From an uncultured Flavobacteriales bacterium (lineage in GTDB: Bacteria; Bacteroidota; Bacteroidia; Flavobacteriales; BACL11): a stretch of 64,000 nt of DNA. The notes under the pieces were generated by a model that saw only the letters and a program-made list of their open reading frames with translations, was not told the origin of the DNA and did no database searches. Positions 37,201 to 46,520 of the stretch are shown piece after piece (the stretch's first letter is position 1; the number at the start of each line of letters is the position of its first letter). Made by a program: the position numbers and the translations under genes. The stretch covers positions 108,850-172,849 of the forward strand of contig CALSQD010000002.1 in assembly GCA_943788405.1 (NCBI GenBank). The letters run 5' to 3'.

Positions 37201-38799
37201 GGAGTGTATACAATTACGGTAACCGATACGAAAGGTTGTATGGCTTCAGATACAAGAGATATAGATACATTAACGAATACTATGGATGCACAGACAACTT
37301 CATTAATCCAGTATGTTGGGGGTAATGATGTAAGTTGTTTTGGTGAGTATGATGGAGAGGCTATGGTTACTGCTTGGGGAGCACATGCTCCTTATACATA
37401 TCAGTGGTATGGTCCAAATGGATTTAATAGTAATAATGATAGTATAGTTAATTTAGAGGCGGGTATTTATTCTGTTACGGTTAGAGATACGAATAACTGT
37501 ATGGTGAATAGAAGCATTAATCTTGTAGAGCCTGCTTATCTTTACTTCACTACTTTAGGAACTACAGATGAGAGTTGTTTAGGAGCATGTAATGGAGAGA
37601 TTGCTATAGATATTACAGGGGGAGTAGGTCCTTATGTAGGTATTGCTACAGAGAATACTACAGGAAATGTGATTACATCCTCTATGAATAATGATAGTGT
37701 TGTTGCTGGTATTTGTTCAGGAGATTATACAGTTACTATAACAGATGCCAATGACTGTCCTTCTTCAGTAATTAATGGGGGAGTAGATCAGCAAGTAATA
37801 GGGACAAATGTATTTACGACAGCTACTATTGATCCTGCAGCTATTGTACATGTTTTGTGTAATGGAACAGCAACAGGATCTTTACAGGTATTAAACCCTA
37901 ATACTGCTAATTCAAATTACAGCTATAGTTGGCAGAATACGAATAATGTTATTATTTCAAACACTACTCAAGCGACTAATTTAATGGCGGGTACTTATGT
38001 TTTGTATGCTCATTATTCGGATGCCAATAACTTGGGTCAGAACTATGTGGGTTGTACTACTACTGATACGGTAAGTATTACAGAGTTATCAGCTTTACAG
38101 GCAGCAGCAGCTATTACGGATGTTGATTGTTATGGGAATAATACGGGTAGTGTAGTGGTAAGTCAAATAATAGGAGGAACAAACCCATACAATTTACAGT
38201 GGAACCCTGGAGGGACAAATACTAACTTGATAGCAGGTACTTATACTTTAACGATAATAGATGCAAATAACTGTCAGGAGGTAGATACTTTTGAGGTGAA
38301 CCAGCCACAGGCTTTAGTAGCTAATATTACTCAGAACGGCTATGTGTTAACGGCTACTACACCAGTAGGAGGTACTGCACCTTTTTCATATTCATGGAGA
38401 GAGCAGTCAAATTCAAATACTCAAATAGGATCAGGAACTACTTACACGGTTAGTAATTATGGAATATATTATGCAATAGTAACGGATGATAATAGCTGTA
38501 CCACAGAGTCGAATAGTTTTGCATATATAGAAACAGGTATTGATCAGGTTTCTTCTGAGATAGCTTTAAGTATTTATCCTAATCCATTTAGGGATGAGAC
38601 GACAGTTGATTTTGGAAGAGAGGTAGAAGGAGCGACTATTAGTGTAGTGGATGTATTTGGAAAGCAACTAGAGCAGTACAAGCTAACAAACACAGATAAA
38701 CACATCCTAAAAAGAAACAACAAGGCAAGTGGAGTGTACTTTGTTGAAATTGAAGTGGAGGGGATAGAAAAGTATATTAAAAAGCTCATTATTGAGTAA
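34216..38799 (+). CDS. Giant secreted repeat protein C, T9SS type A sorting domain
   Basis: 1527 residues from the ATG at 34216. A GTG at 34198 is in frame, but it lies in the promoter-like leader shared with gene A, so I reject it. A signal peptide ends LNAQ. The head (about 20-280) contains IVMCTGDV, VLEFDF, KYAFGSQEYFGFENTQYNDVFGFFLSGP-type motifs, cut here to FVFASQEY-like features typical of choice-of-anchor L domains. An Ig-like and an FN3-like segment related to that of A follow. From residue about 490 it is the constant SprB-repeat stalk and type A sorting domain. It shares its 5' edge with A and its 3' end with B, so it looks like the bridge of the family. Confidence 0.88.
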   Translation: MKKTSLFSFLIILSFFQLNAQIIIDNTAPYDNPAWMVDNVLLGGGVTTSNIVYQGDSAQIGWFDAVNTNLGINNGIVMCTGDVYALDPINGGGFPFIANTVTDPDLLAVANSVPGMIGQTFSVSSINDVAVLEFDFIPTSDSLKFKYAFGSQEYFGFENTQYNDVFGFFLSGPGIVGPWSSPAAFPNGSVNLAVVPGTNPPLPITISSINSVTPINQQYFVDNQGTGLDTIADADGFTTVLTARALVQCGQTYHIKLAIADGSDQGLSSYVWLEGGSFFSPSLSVSDDLGIDSTYMNIACKPDIILTASGGNGVTYQWVDQNGNVIGTDSSVVVGVGNYVVSASSAGCTLYSDTLRVISVSDSLPPTALNCIWERAGDMYFDWDHPPGASNTTVYSIMGAENLGGPYSEIAAVDYPNSIYDHPVLSIPSNIQFYYITTASTCAQGIISSDTLSAISFDILLLDVACWDDSDGRIAIDVNNVQLTPYSFYLDGIPNPNAYPLDSVWENLSAGVYDVTISDNANCIIEEEVSISAPGFVLQALVSGDMSVCYGDSLGYAVGFGSGGTPGYSYEWFDASYTSFSTNDTAFGLSSGSYYLEVMDANGCDTFTSVQVISPQTELSGNPQIFGVVCKGDSTGMLVGDAQGSWSPYEYYWMNSLGDTLQDSGVRLTRDTLSGLSVGSYDLHVYDAKGCFVSYSLSIGEPATKLSIDSVVVIESIACYGDSVGKARLYASGGMPNYGYTWSDGQTTIIADELTSGYHSVVLSDDWGCEVVDSIYVPENPEIESQISTVQHASCYGYTDGEAWIVSAGGVPSYTYFWSNGHTGFSMPDTASGLLQGSYYVTTRDILGCEVVDSIAITEPDPLSMEASELDWIDCFGADNGLAGAIAMGGTSPYTFVWDNGQWTGDTINTLTPGLHTVVVTDAKGCTASDTVFTHEPTELVIAIDDNQTVLAYCIGVNTASLTGIASGGTPGYTYEWNNNSVNPQTTATASALLAGVYTITVTDTKGCMASDTRDIDTLTNTMDAQTTSLIQYVGGNDVSCFGEYDGEAMVTAWGAHAPYTYQWYGPNGFNSNNDSIVNLEAGIYSVTVRDTNNCMVNRSINLVEPAYLYFTTLGTTDESCLGACNGEIAIDITGGVGPYVGIATENTTGNVITSSMNNDSVVAGICSGDYTVTITDANDCPSSVINGGVDQQVIGTNVFTTATIDPAAIVHVLCNGTATGSLQVLNPNTANSNYSYSWQNTNNVIISNTTQATNLMAGTYVLYAHYSDANNLGQNYVGCTTTDTVSITELSALQAAAAITDVDCYGNNTGSVVVSQIIGGTNPYNLQWNPGGTNTNLIAGTYTLTIIDANNCQEVDTFEVNQPQALVANITQNGYVLTATTPVGGTAPFSYSWREQSNSNTQIGSGTTYTVSNYGIYYAIVTDDNSCTTESNSFAYIETGIDQVSSEIALSIYPNPFRDETTVDFGREVEGATISVVDVFGKQLEQYKLTNTDKHILKRNNKASGVYFVEIEVEGIEKYIKKLIIE

Positions 38800-38870
38800 A
38801 AATACAAAACCAAAAAATGAAAAAAGGCGCTATTTATTTAGTGCCTTTTTTATTGGACTTAAAAAATGGG
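35683..38870 (+). repeat. Constant block, copy C (about 3.19 kb)
   Basis: This is the longest copy. Its part 35683-38723 equals copy A (18984-22024), and its part 35883-38870 equals copy B (31156-34143) except for one base. It ends 71 bp past the stop codon and includes the terminator. No inverted terminal repeats or target-site duplications were seen at the edges. Confidence 0.92.
38820..38851 (+). terminator. Intrinsic terminator of giant gene C
   Basis: Identical in sequence to the terminator at 34093-34124: a 12-bp stem with one G-T pair and a T6 end. It insulates the ribosomal operon from the giant-protein genes. Confidence 0.8.
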
Positions 38871-38973
38871 TAAAAAAGGAATAATATTAACACTCGTTTG
38901 TTAGAATAAAAACTAGAATTTAAAATAGGTGAAAAAAAAATGAATACAATTTTACTTTTGATGAATAAATTAC

Positions 38974-38981
38974 TACATTTG
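38974..38981 (+). promoter_or_regulatory. Predicted -7 box of the ribosomal operon
   Basis: TACATTTG fits TAnnTTTG and is followed by CCGCCCATTT, matching the atpD element in 15 of 18 positions. It ends 25 nt before the rpsL ATG. A TTTTG at 38956-38960 is only 13 nt upstream, so the -33 element is unclear. Confidence 0.5.
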
Positions 38982-39006
38982 CCGCCCATTTTAGTAAAGA
39001 TATAAT

Positions 39007-39381
39007 ATGCCAACAATACAACAATTAGTAAGGAAAGGAAGGACTAGTATTAATAAAAAGAGCAAGTCGTTAGCCTTAAAAAGCTGCCCTCAAAGAAGAG
39101 GAGTATGTACTAGGGTTTACACTACAACACCTAAAAAACCAAACTCAGCATTGCGTAAAGTAGCTAGGGTAAGATTAACAAATGGTAATGAGGTAAATGC
39201 TTACATTGGAGGAGAAGGACACAATCTTCAAGAATATTCTGTAGTGCTAGTAAGAGGAGGAAGGGTAAAAGATTTACCAGGAGTAAGGTACCACATTGTT
39301 AGAGGTGCTTTAGATACTTCAGGAGTAAGTGAAAGAACTCAAAGAAGATCAAAGTATGGTGCTAAGAAACCTAAGAAATAA
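39007..39381 (+). CDS. rpsL: 30S ribosomal protein S12
   Basis: Decoding-centre protein, 124 residues. The segment [16 protein letters not shown] holds the lysine pair where streptomycin-resistance changes arise. Both lysines are present, as is the Lys in [13 protein letters not shown], so it looks wild type. It is the first gene of the long ribosomal operon, 207 bp after the giant gene C, and has a predicted -7 box 25 nt upstream. No Shine-Dalgarno sequence is visible before the ATG. Confidence 0.99.
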   Translation: MPTIQQLVRKGRTSINKKSKSLALKSCPQRRGVCTRVYTTTPKKPNSALRKVARVRLTNGNEVNAYIGGEGHNLQEYSVVLVRGGRVKDLPGVRYHIVRGALDTSGVSERTQRRSKYGAKKPKK

Positions 39382-39394
39382 TATATAATAAGTA

Positions 39395-39865
39395 ATGAGA
39401 AAGAAAAGAGCCAAGAAAAGAATATTGTTACCAGACCCTAAGTTTGGTAGCTCTGTAGTTACAAGATTTGTAAATAATCTAATGTTAGACGGTAAAAAGA
39501 ATACTGCTTTTAAAGTATTTTATACCGCTTTAGATAGTATTGCGGCTAAAATTGAGGAGGAAGAAGCGTTAGTAGTGTTTGAAAAAGCATTGGATAATGT
39601 ATCTCCTCATGTTGAAGTTAGATCAAGAAGAATTGGAGGGGCTACTTTCCAAATTCCTCATCCAGTAAGAGAAGATAGAAGAGTTTCTTTAGGGATGAAG
39701 TGGATGATTGCTGCTGCAAGAAAAAGAAATGAAAAAACAATGGATGCTAAATTGTCTGCTGAGTTAATGGCTGCTTATAAGGAGGAAGGTACTGCTTATA
39801 AAAAGAAACAAGATACTCATAGAATGGCGGAAGCTAATAAGGCATTTTCACACTTTAGATTTTAA
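39395..39865 (+). CDS. rpsG: 30S ribosomal protein S7
   Basis: Assembles the head of the 30S subunit and contacts mRNA and E-site tRNA. The 156 residues match the family length. The conserved LMLDGKKNTA, VEVRSRRIGGATFQIP and GMKWMIAAARKR segments are present. It lies 13 nt after rpsL and 6 nt before fusA, the classical str order. Confidence 0.99.
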   Translation: MRKKRAKKRILLPDPKFGSSVVTRFVNNLMLDGKKNTAFKVFYTALDSIAAKIEEEEALVVFEKALDNVSPHVEVRSRRIGGATFQIPHPVREDRRVSLGMKWMIAAARKRNEKTMDAKLSAELMAAYKEEGTAYKKKQDTHRMAEANKAFSHFRF

Positions 39866-39871
39866 TTAGAA

Positions 39872-41971
39872 ATGGCAAGAGATTTAAATTATACAAGAAA
39901 TATTGGTATTGCAGCTCATATTGATGCTGGAAAAACCACTACTACTGAAAGAATCCTTTATTATGGAGGAGTTTCTCATAAAATTGGAGAAGTACATGAT
40001 GGTGCTGCTACAATGGATTGGATGGAGCAAGAGCAAGAAAGAGGGATTACTATTACTTCTGCTGCAACTACTTTAACTTGGGGGTATAGAGGTGATGATT
40101 ACCATGTGAATATTATTGATACTCCTGGGCATGTTGATTTTACGGTTGAAGTAAATAGATCATTAAGAGTATTAGATGGTTTAGTTTTCTTATTTTCTGC
40201 AGTTGATGGTGTAGAACCACAATCAGAAACTAACTGGAGACTAGCTGATAATTACAATGTACCAAGAATTGGTTTTGTGAATAAGATGGACCGTCAAGGT
40301 GCTGACTTCTTAAATGTATGTCGTCAAGTAAAAGAGATGTTAGGTTCTCATGCTTTACCATTGCAAATTCCTATTGGAGCTGAAGATGAGTTTAAAGGTG
40401 TGGTTGATTTAATCAACTTTAAAGGTATCGTTTGGAATGAGGATGATCATGGAATGACTTTTAAGGAAGTTGAAATTCCTGCAGATATTATTGATGAAGC
40501 AAGACAATACAGAGGTGAATTGCTAGAAGCTGTAGCTGAGTTTGATGAATCATTAATGGAAAAATATTTTGAAGATGAAAACTCTTTAACTGAAGCTGAG
40601 ATTTTAGCAGCTTTAAGAGAGGCTACTATTTCTGGGAAAGTTATTCCTATGATGTGTGGTTCTGCATTTAAAAATAAAGGTGTTCAAGCAATGTTGGATA
40701 TGGTAATGGAAATTTTACCTTCTCCACTTGATGTTGAAGCAATTATTGGGACAAACCCTAATACTGATGCTGAGGAAAGTAGAAAGCCTTCTGTTGAAGC
40801 TCCTTTTGCGGCATTAGCATTTAAGATTGCTACTGATCCTTATGTAGGTCGTTTATGTTTTACAAGAGCTTATTCTGGTGTTTTAGACCAAGGTACTTTT
40901 ATTCATAATTCAAGAACTGGAAAGAAAGAAAGAATCTCTCGTATCTACCAAATGCATGCTAATAAGCAAAATCAAATTGATGCTTTACAAGCTGGAGATA
41001 TTGCTGCATTAGTTGGATTTAAAGATATTAGAACTGGAGATACTTTATGTGATTTGAAAAATCCTATTGTATTGGAATCTATGGATTTCCCAGATCCAGT
41101 AATTGGTATTGCTATTGAGCCAAAAACTCAAAAAGATTTAGATAAATTAGGGGTTGCTTTAGGGAAGTTAGCTGAAGAGGATCCTACATTTACAGTTAAG
41201 ACGGATGAAGATTCAGGGCAAACAATTATCTCAGGAATGGGTGAGTTACACTTGGAAATCATTATGGATAGATTGAAAAGAGAATTTGGTGTTGAATGTA
41301 ATGAAGGTGCTCCACAGGTAGCTTATAAGGAGTGTATTACTTCAGCTGTTGAACATAGAGAAGTGTTTAAAAAGCAATCAGGTGGTAGAGGTAAGTTTGC
41401 TGATATTAAATTTGAATTATCTCCTGTTGATGCTGACTTTGAAGGTGAAGGGTTACAATTTATCAATGAGATTAAAGGGGGTAACATTCCTAAGGAATTT
41501 ATTCCTTCAGTTGAAAAAGGATTTGAAATGGCTATGAATAATGGTGTTTTAGCTGATTTCCCTTTAAATACATTAAAAGTTAGGTTATATGATGGTTCTT
41601 ATCATGATGTAGATTCTGATGCTTTATCATTTGAATTGTGTGCTAAGATTGCATTTAAAACTGCATCTAAGTTAGCAAACCCTAAAATTCTTGAGCCAAT
41701 TATGAAATTATCTGTTATTACTCCAGAAGAAAATATGGGGGATGTAATTGGAGATTTAAATAGAAGAAGAGGTCAAGTTGAAGGGATGGATGATAAGGGA
41801 GGTGCTAAAGTAGTTAGTGCTAAAGTTCCATTATCAGAAATGTTTGGATATATTACTGATTTAAGAACTATTACTTCAGGGAGAGCAACTTCAACTATGG
41901 AATTCTTTGATTTTGTTGAAGCACCAAAGAATATTTCAGAAGAAGTAATTAAGAAAATTAAAGGAGAATAA
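39872..41971 (+). CDS. fusA: Elongation factor G
   Basis: GTPase that drives tRNA-mRNA translocation, 699 residues. GTP-binding motifs are [12 protein letters not shown] (G1), the ITITSAATT switch region (G2), DTPGHVDF (G3) and NKMDRQGAD (G4). Domain IV and V sequences ([15 protein letters not shown], and [13 protein letters not shown] near the C terminus) are complete. In many bacteria tuf follows, but here rpsJ starts 8 nt downstream, so EF-Tu is encoded elsewhere. Confidence 0.99.
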   Translation: MARDLNYTRNIGIAAHIDAGKTTTTERILYYGGVSHKIGEVHDGAATMDWMEQEQERGITITSAATTLTWGYRGDDYHVNIIDTPGHVDFTVEVNRSLRVLDGLVFLFSAVDGVEPQSETNWRLADNYNVPRIGFVNKMDRQGADFLNVCRQVKEMLGSHALPLQIPIGAEDEFKGVVDLINFKGIVWNEDDHGMTFKEVEIPADIIDEARQYRGELLEAVAEFDESLMEKYFEDENSLTEAEILAALREATISGKVIPMMCGSAFKNKGVQAMLDMVMEILPSPLDVEAIIGTNPNTDAEESRKPSVEAPFAALAFKIATDPYVGRLCFTRAYSGVLDQGTFIHNSRTGKKERISRIYQMHANKQNQIDALQAGDIAALVGFKDIRTGDTLCDLKNPIVLESMDFPDPVIGIAIEPKTQKDLDKLGVALGKLAEEDPTFTVKTDEDSGQTIISGMGELHLEIIMDRLKREFGVECNEGAPQVAYKECITSAVEHREVFKKQSGGRGKFADIKFELSPVDADFEGEGLQFINEIKGGNIPKEFIPSVEKGFEMAMNNGVLADFPLNTLKVRLYDGSYHDVDSDALSFELCAKIAFKTASKLANPKILEPIMKLSVITPEENMGDVIGDLNRRRGQVEGMDDKGGAKVVSAKVPLSEMFGYITDLRTITSGRATSTMEFFDFVEAPKNISEEVIKKIKGE

Positions 41972-41979
41972 TAAAAGCT

Positions 41980-42288
41980 ATGGCACAGAAAGTTAGAATA
42001 AAATTAAAATCGTTTGATCACACTTTAGTAGATCAATCAGCTGAGAAGATTGTAAAGACTGTAAAAAACTCAGGAGCAATTGTTAGTGGTCCAATTCCAT
42101 TACCAACTCACAAGAAAATTTATACAGTATTGCGTTCACCTCACGTAAATAAGCAAGCTAGAGAGCAATTCCAATTGGCTAATCATAAAAGGTTAATGGA
42201 TATTTATAGCTCATCATCAAAAACAATTGATGCTCTGATGAAGTTAGAGTTGCCAAGTGGAGTTCATGTTGAAATTAAAGTAATTTAA
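41980..42288 (+). CDS. rpsJ: 30S ribosomal protein S10
   Basis: Ribosomal and NusE transcription-antitermination protein, 102 residues. The start [15 protein letters not shown] and the loop region [19 protein letters not shown] are diagnostic. It opens the S10 part of the operon, 8 nt after fusA. A GGAG lies in the fusA tail, 13 nt before this ATG, too far to act as a normal Shine-Dalgarno sequence. Confidence 0.99.
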   Translation: MAQKVRIKLKSFDHTLVDQSAEKIVKTVKNSGAIVSGPIPLPTHKKIYTVLRSPHVNKQAREQFQLANHKRLMDIYSSSSKTIDALMKLELPSGVHVEIKVI

Positions 42289-42299
42289 AAAAGTAAAAG

Positions 42300-42914
42300 A
42301 TGCCAGGTTTAATAGGTAAAAAAGTAGGAATGACATCTATCTTCTCAGAAGAAGGTAAGAATATTCCATGTACAATATTAGAGGTAGGACCTTGTAAGGT
42401 TACTCAAGTAAAAACTGAAGAAGTAGATGGTTACAATGCTATTCAATTAGGTTTTGCTGAGCAAAAAGAAAGTAGAGTTTCAAAAGCTGCTTTAGGTCAT
42501 TTTAAGAAAGCTGATTCAGCTCCTTTGAAAAAACTAGTTGAATTTCCAGCTGATTCTGATGTCGCTTTAGGTGATGTTGTAAATGTTGAAATGTTTGATG
42601 AAGGTGATTTTGTAACAGTTGTTGGTACTTCTAAAGGTAAAGGTTTTCAAGGTGTAGTTAAGCGTCATAACTTTAGAGGTGTTGGTGATGCAACTCACGG
42701 ACAACATAACAGATTGCGTGCTCCAGGTTCTATTGGTGCAGCTTCTTACCCTGCAAGAGTATTCAAAGGAATGCGAATGGCAGGACAAATGGGTAACGAA
42801 AGAGTTAAAGTTGAAAACTTACAAGTACTAAAAGTTTTAGCAGATAAAAATATGATAGTAGTAAAAGGAGCTGTTCCTGGAGCGAAAAATTCATACATAA
42901 TAATAGAGAAATAA
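42300..42914 (+). CDS. rplC: 50S ribosomal protein L3
   Basis: Early-assembly protein near the peptidyl-transferase centre, 204 residues. It starts [15 protein letters not shown]. The long internal loop that reaches the catalytic centre is [18 protein letters not shown], followed by [15 protein letters not shown]. Its TAA shares an A with the ATG of rplD (TAATG), which suggests coupled translation. Confidence 0.99.
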   Translation: MPGLIGKKVGMTSIFSEEGKNIPCTILEVGPCKVTQVKTEEVDGYNAIQLGFAEQKESRVSKAALGHFKKADSAPLKKLVEFPADSDVALGDVVNVEMFDEGDFVTVVGTSKGKGFQGVVKRHNFRGVGDATHGQHNRLRAPGSIGAASYPARVFKGMRMAGQMGNERVKVENLQVLKVLADKNMIVVKGAVPGAKNSYIIIEK

Positions 42915-43537
42915 TGAAAGTAGCAGTACATAATATTACAGGAAAAGAAACTACTAAAAAAGTAGATTTAAGTAATGATGTATTTGGTGTTGAACCAAAC
43001 GATCATGCAATTTATTTAGATGTAAAGCAGTACTTAGCAGCCCAAAGATCTGGTACGCATAAAGCGAAAGAGAGAGGGGATGTAAAAGGTAGTAGAAGAA
43101 AACTAAGAAAGCAAAAAGGAAGTGGTGCTGCCAGAGTTGGTGATATCAAAAATCCATTATTTAGAGGTGGGGGTAGAGTTTTTGGTCCAAGACCAAGAAA
43201 TTATGACTTCAAAGTAAATAAAAAAGTGAAGCGTTTAGCGCGTAAATCTGCTTTATCTTACTTGGCTAAAGATAAGAATATCATTGTTTTAGAGGATTTC
43301 TCTTTTGATGCTCCTAAGACTAAAGCTTATATTGATTTATTAACTAATTTTGATCAACTAGATAATAAAACATTATTAGTGCTTGCTGAGTCAAATAAAA
43401 ATATATTTTTGTCATCCCGTAATTTAAAGAAGGCAAAAGTGGTATTAGCTTCAGAATTAAACACTTATGATGTTATGAATGCTAATAAATTGATGGTTAT
43501 GGAATCATCAATCAATGAAATTGAGAAGAATTTTTAA
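42914..43537 (+). CDS. rplD: 50S ribosomal protein L4
   Basis: Lines the peptide exit tunnel and in E. coli represses the S10 operon. The 207 residues include the tunnel loop GSRRKLRKQKGSGAARVGDIKNP and the FGPRPRNYDFKVNKK segment. The gene begins inside the rplC stop codon. Whether it has a regulatory role here cannot be told. Confidence 0.98.
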   Translation: MKVAVHNITGKETTKKVDLSNDVFGVEPNDHAIYLDVKQYLAAQRSGTHKAKERGDVKGSRRKLRKQKGSGAARVGDIKNPLFRGGGRVFGPRPRNYDFKVNKKVKRLARKSALSYLAKDKNIIVLEDFSFDAPKTKAYIDLLTNFDQLDNKTLLVLAESNKNIFLSSRNLKKAKVVLASELNTYDVMNANKLMVMESSINEIEKNF

Positions 43538-43547
43538 TATTTAAGTG

Positions 43548-43838
43548 ATGAGTATTATAAAAAAACCGGTAATTACCGAAAAAATGACAGACGCAAGCGA
43601 GAAGTATAATCGTTTCGCTTTTGTTGTGGATAGAAAAGCAAATAAGATTGAAATCAAAAAAGCTGTTGAAGAGATGTATGATGTAGCGGTTGATTCAGTT
43701 AGAACTATGGTTTGTATAGGAAAGAAAAGAGTTAGAGGTTCTAAGTCAGGTATGATTGTTGGTAAAACAGCAACTTACAAAAAGGCAATAGTAACATTAG
43801 CTGAAGGAGATTCTATAGATTTTTATAGTAACATTTAA
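43548..43838 (+). CDS. rplW: 50S ribosomal protein L23
   Basis: Exit-tunnel protein that docks trigger factor and SRP. The 96 residues start MSIIKKPVITEKM and include KIEIKKAVEEMYDVAVDSV. A GTG three bases earlier would add one Met and is less likely. It lies 10 nt after rplD. Confidence 0.98.
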   Translation: MSIIKKPVITEKMTDASEKYNRFAFVVDRKANKIEIKKAVEEMYDVAVDSVRTMVCIGKKRVRGSKSGMIVGKTATYKKAIVTLAEGDSIDFYSNI

Positions 43839-43848
43839 TTAGAGAAAA

Positions 43849-44676
43849 ATGGCATTAAGAAAATTTAACCCAACAACTCCAGGTCAGAGACATAAAGTAG
43901 CAATTACTTTTGATGAGATTACTACATCTACTCCTGAAAAGAGTTTATTAGCTAAGAGAAAAAGATCAGGAGGTAGGAACGATACTGGTAAGATGACAAT
44001 CGAGAATATCGGTGGTGGTCATAAAAAGAGATACAGAATTATTGATTTCAAAAGAAATAAATTTGGTATCCCTGCAAAAGTTGCTACTATTGAATATGAT
44101 CCAAACAGAACTGCTAACATTGCATTATTGCATTATGTTGATGGTGAAAAAAGATACATGGTTGCTCCAGCAGGATTAGAAGTAGGAATGGAAGTAATTT
44201 CTGCTAAAGAGGCACCAATTAAAGTTGGAAATACTATACCTTTAAGTGAAATTCCTTTAGGTACTGTTATTCATAATATTGAATTGAAGCCAGGGCAAGG
44301 AGCTATCTTAGTAAGAAGTGCAGGATCGTATGCACAACTTATGGCAAGAGATGGTAAATATGCTACAGTAAAATTGGCATCAGGAGAAATTAGAAGAATT
44401 TTAGTTACTTGTTTAGCTACTATTGGTTCAGTTTCTAATCCTCAACATCAATTGCAAATTTCTGGTAAAGCAGGAAGAAGCAGATGGCAAGGTAGAAGAC
44501 CAAATGTAAGAGCAACAATTAAAAATCCAGTTGATCATCCAATGGGTGGGGGTGAAGGAAAACACTCTGGAGGTTTACCAAGAAACAAAAATGGTGTACC
44601 TGCTAAAGGATATAAGACAAGAGATAAGAAGAAAGCTTCTGATAAGTATATAATTGAAAGAAGAAAAAAGAAATAA
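43849..44676 (+). CDS. rplB: 50S ribosomal protein L2
   Basis: Universal large-subunit protein required for peptidyl transfer and subunit joining. It has 275 residues. Motifs are [22 protein letters not shown] near the N terminus (shown in part) and the C-terminal [17 protein letters not shown] loop, whose His is needed for activity. It lies 10 nt after rplW and 3 nt before rpsS. Confidence 0.99.
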   Translation: MALRKFNPTTPGQRHKVAITFDEITTSTPEKSLLAKRKRSGGRNDTGKMTIENIGGGHKKRYRIIDFKRNKFGIPAKVATIEYDPNRTANIALLHYVDGEKRYMVAPAGLEVGMEVISAKEAPIKVGNTIPLSEIPLGTVIHNIELKPGQGAILVRSAGSYAQLMARDGKYATVKLASGEIRRILVTCLATIGSVSNPQHQLQISGKAGRSRWQGRRPNVRATIKNPVDHPMGGGEGKHSGGLPRNKNGVPAKGYKTRDKKKASDKYIIERRKKK

Positions 44677-44679
44677 TTT

Positions 44680-44949
44680 ATGGCTAGATCGTTAAAAAAA
44701 GGACCATTTATTCATTATAAATTGCAGAAAAAAGTTGATGCAATGAATGAGTCAGGGAAAAATTCAGTAATTAAAACTTGGTCGAGAGCATCTATGATAT
44801 CTCCTGACTTTGTTGGAAAAACAATTGCAGTGCATAATGGAAGACAATTCATTCCTGTATTTGTAACTGAAAATATGGTAGGACATAAATTAGGTGAATT
44901 TTCTCCAACAAGGACTTTTAGAGGTCATGGAGCTAATAGAAAAAAATAA
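44680..44949 (+). CDS. rpsS: 30S ribosomal protein S19
   Basis: Small head protein of the 30S subunit that contacts S13 and A-site tRNA. The 89 residues start [15 protein letters not shown] and end with the conserved [15 protein letters not shown]. It lies 3 nt after rplB and 4 nt before rplV. Confidence 0.99.
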   Translation: MARSLKKGPFIHYKLQKKVDAMNESGKNSVIKTWSRASMISPDFVGKTIAVHNGRQFIPVFVTENMVGHKLGEFSPTRTFRGHGANRKK

Positions 44950-44953
44950 GTAA

Positions 44954-45364
44954 ATGGGAGCTAGAAAAAGAATAAAAGCAGATGCAATGAAGGAAGCGAG
45001 AAAAAAAATCGCTTTTGCTAAATTGAATAACTGTCCAACTTCACCAAGAAAAATGAGGTTGATAGCTGACTTAATTAGAGGTATGGATGCTGATAAAGCA
45101 TTAGCTGAATTAAAGTTGAATCCGAAAGAAGCTTCAGGAAGAATGGAGAAACTTTTGTTATCAGCTTTAGCAAATTGGGAAGCTAAAAATGAAGGAAAAA
45201 GAATGGATGAAGCTAATCTTTATGTTTCTGAAGTAAAAGTGGATAGCGCTAGAATGCTTAAAAGAGTTCAGCCAGCTCCACAAGGTAGAGCACACAGAAT
45301 TAGAAAAAGATCTAACCATGTTACTTTAGTGGTAGATAGTAGACAAATAGATACAATACAATAA
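44954..45364 (+). CDS. rplV: 50S ribosomal protein L22
   Basis: Extends a beta hairpin into the exit tunnel near the erythromycin site. It has 136 residues, longer than E. coli L22 (110), with extra N- and C-terminal residues. The core is [19 protein letters not shown], and the tunnel hairpin is [20 protein letters not shown] one-base gap separates it from rpsC. Confidence 0.98.
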   Translation: MGARKRIKADAMKEARKKIAFAKLNNCPTSPRKMRLIADLIRGMDADKALAELKLNPKEASGRMEKLLLSALANWEAKNEGKRMDEANLYVSEVKVDSARMLKRVQPAPQGRAHRIRKRSNHVTLVVDSRQIDTIQ

Positions 45365-45365
45365 C

Positions 45366-46064
45366 ATGGGACAAAAGACAAACCCAATTGGGAATAGATT
45401 AGGTCTTATCAGAGGATGGGATTCAAACTGGTACGGAGGTAACGATTTTGGTGATAAATTAGCAGGTGATGCTAAAATCAGAAAATACTTAAGAGTTAGA
45501 TTAGCAAAAGGAAGTGTTTCTAAAATTGCTATTGAAAGAACTTTAAAGTTAGTAACTATTACTATTCATACTGCTCGTCCTGGTATCATTATTGGTAAAG
45601 GAGGACAAGAAGTTGAGACTTTAAAAGAGGAAATCAAAAAAATTACAAACAAAGATATTCAGATTAATATTTTTGAAGTAAAAAGACCAGAACTAGAAGC
45701 TACTTTAGTTGCTGATAGTATTGCAAGACAAGTTGAAGGTAGAGTTTCTTATAAGAGAGCTACTAAGATGGCAATTGCATCTACAATGAGAATGGGAGCT
45801 GAAGGAATTAAGGTTCAAATCTCTGGGAGATTAAATGGTGCTGAGATGGCGCGTTCTGAAATGATGAAAGATGGTAGAACTCCATTACATACATTTAGAG
45901 CTGATATCGATTATGCTTTAGCTGAAGCACATACTCAGTATGGTGTTATCGGAATTAAAGTATGGATTTGTAGAGGTGAGGTTTATGGTAAGCGTGACTT
46001 AATGTTACACTTCAAAGCTCCTAAAAAGAAGTCAGGAGGTAAACCGAATAATAGAAGAAGATAG
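45366..46064 (+). CDS. rpsC: 30S ribosomal protein S3
   Basis: mRNA-entry-channel protein with helicase activity. The 232 residues start [20 protein letters not shown]. The KH domain signature [15 protein letters not shown] lies at about 73-87. The C-terminal domain has [18 protein letters not shown], followed by a basic tail. It lies 28 nt upstream of rplP. Confidence 0.99.
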   Translation: MGQKTNPIGNRLGLIRGWDSNWYGGNDFGDKLAGDAKIRKYLRVRLAKGSVSKIAIERTLKLVTITIHTARPGIIIGKGGQEVETLKEEIKKITNKDIQINIFEVKRPELEATLVADSIARQVEGRVSYKRATKMAIASTMRMGAEGIKVQISGRLNGAEMARSEMMKDGRTPLHTFRADIDYALAEAHTQYGVIGIKVWICRGEVYGKRDLMLHFKAPKKKSGGKPNNRRR

Positions 46065-46092
46065 TTTTTAGAACTTAGAAAAGAATTAAGAA

Positions 46093-46512
46093 ATGTTACA
46101 ACCAAAGAAAACAAAATTCAGAAAGATGCAAAAGGGCAAGATGAAAGGAAATGCCCAAAGAGGACACCAGTTGTCTTTCGGATCTTACGGAATTAAAGCT
46201 CTTGAGGAAGTGTGGATTACTGCTCGTCAAATTGAAGCAGCTCGTATTGCAGTTACTCGTCATATGAAAAGACAAGGTCAAGTTTGGATTAGAATTTTCC
46301 CAGACAAACCAATTACTAAAAAACCTGCAGAGGTAAGGATGGGTAAGGGTAAAGGAGCTCCAGAATATTGGGCAGCAACTGTAAGCCCAGGAAGAATGCT
46401 TTTCGAATGTGATGGTGTAGATTTAGAAACGGCAAAAGAAGCATTACGCTTAGCAGCACAAAAATTACCAATCAAAACTAAATTTGTAATCAGAAGAGAT
46501 TTACAAAACTAA
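46093..46512 (+). CDS. rplP: 50S ribosomal protein L16
   Basis: Large-subunit protein that positions the A-site tRNA. The 139 residues start [15 protein letters not shown]. The conserved segment [20 protein letters not shown] contains the Arg that is hydroxylated in some bacteria. The preceding 28-nt gap is among the largest inside the operon. Confidence 0.99.
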   Translation: MLQPKKTKFRKMQKGKMKGNAQRGHQLSFGSYGIKALEEVWITARQIEAARIAVTRHMKRQGQVWIRIFPDKPITKKPAEVRMGKGKGAPEYWAATVSPGRMLFECDGVDLETAKEALRLAAQKLPIKTKFVIRRDLQN

Positions 46513-46520
46513 TTTAAGAG

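Noticed and set aside
17187..38870. The 3-kb repeats as copies of a transposon or insertion sequence
   Set aside because: The repeats are in-frame coding sequence with a sorting domain and terminator. No transposase, inverted terminal repeats or target duplications were seen at the edges.
17187..38870. CRISPR-like or tandem short repeats
   Set aside because: The repetition is 80-100 residue protein repeats and three long blocks, with no short repeat-spacer pattern and no cas genes.
39007..39381. Streptomycin-resistance change in S12
   Set aside because: The lysines in TPKKPNS and GGRVKDLPG are the usual sensitive-type residues.
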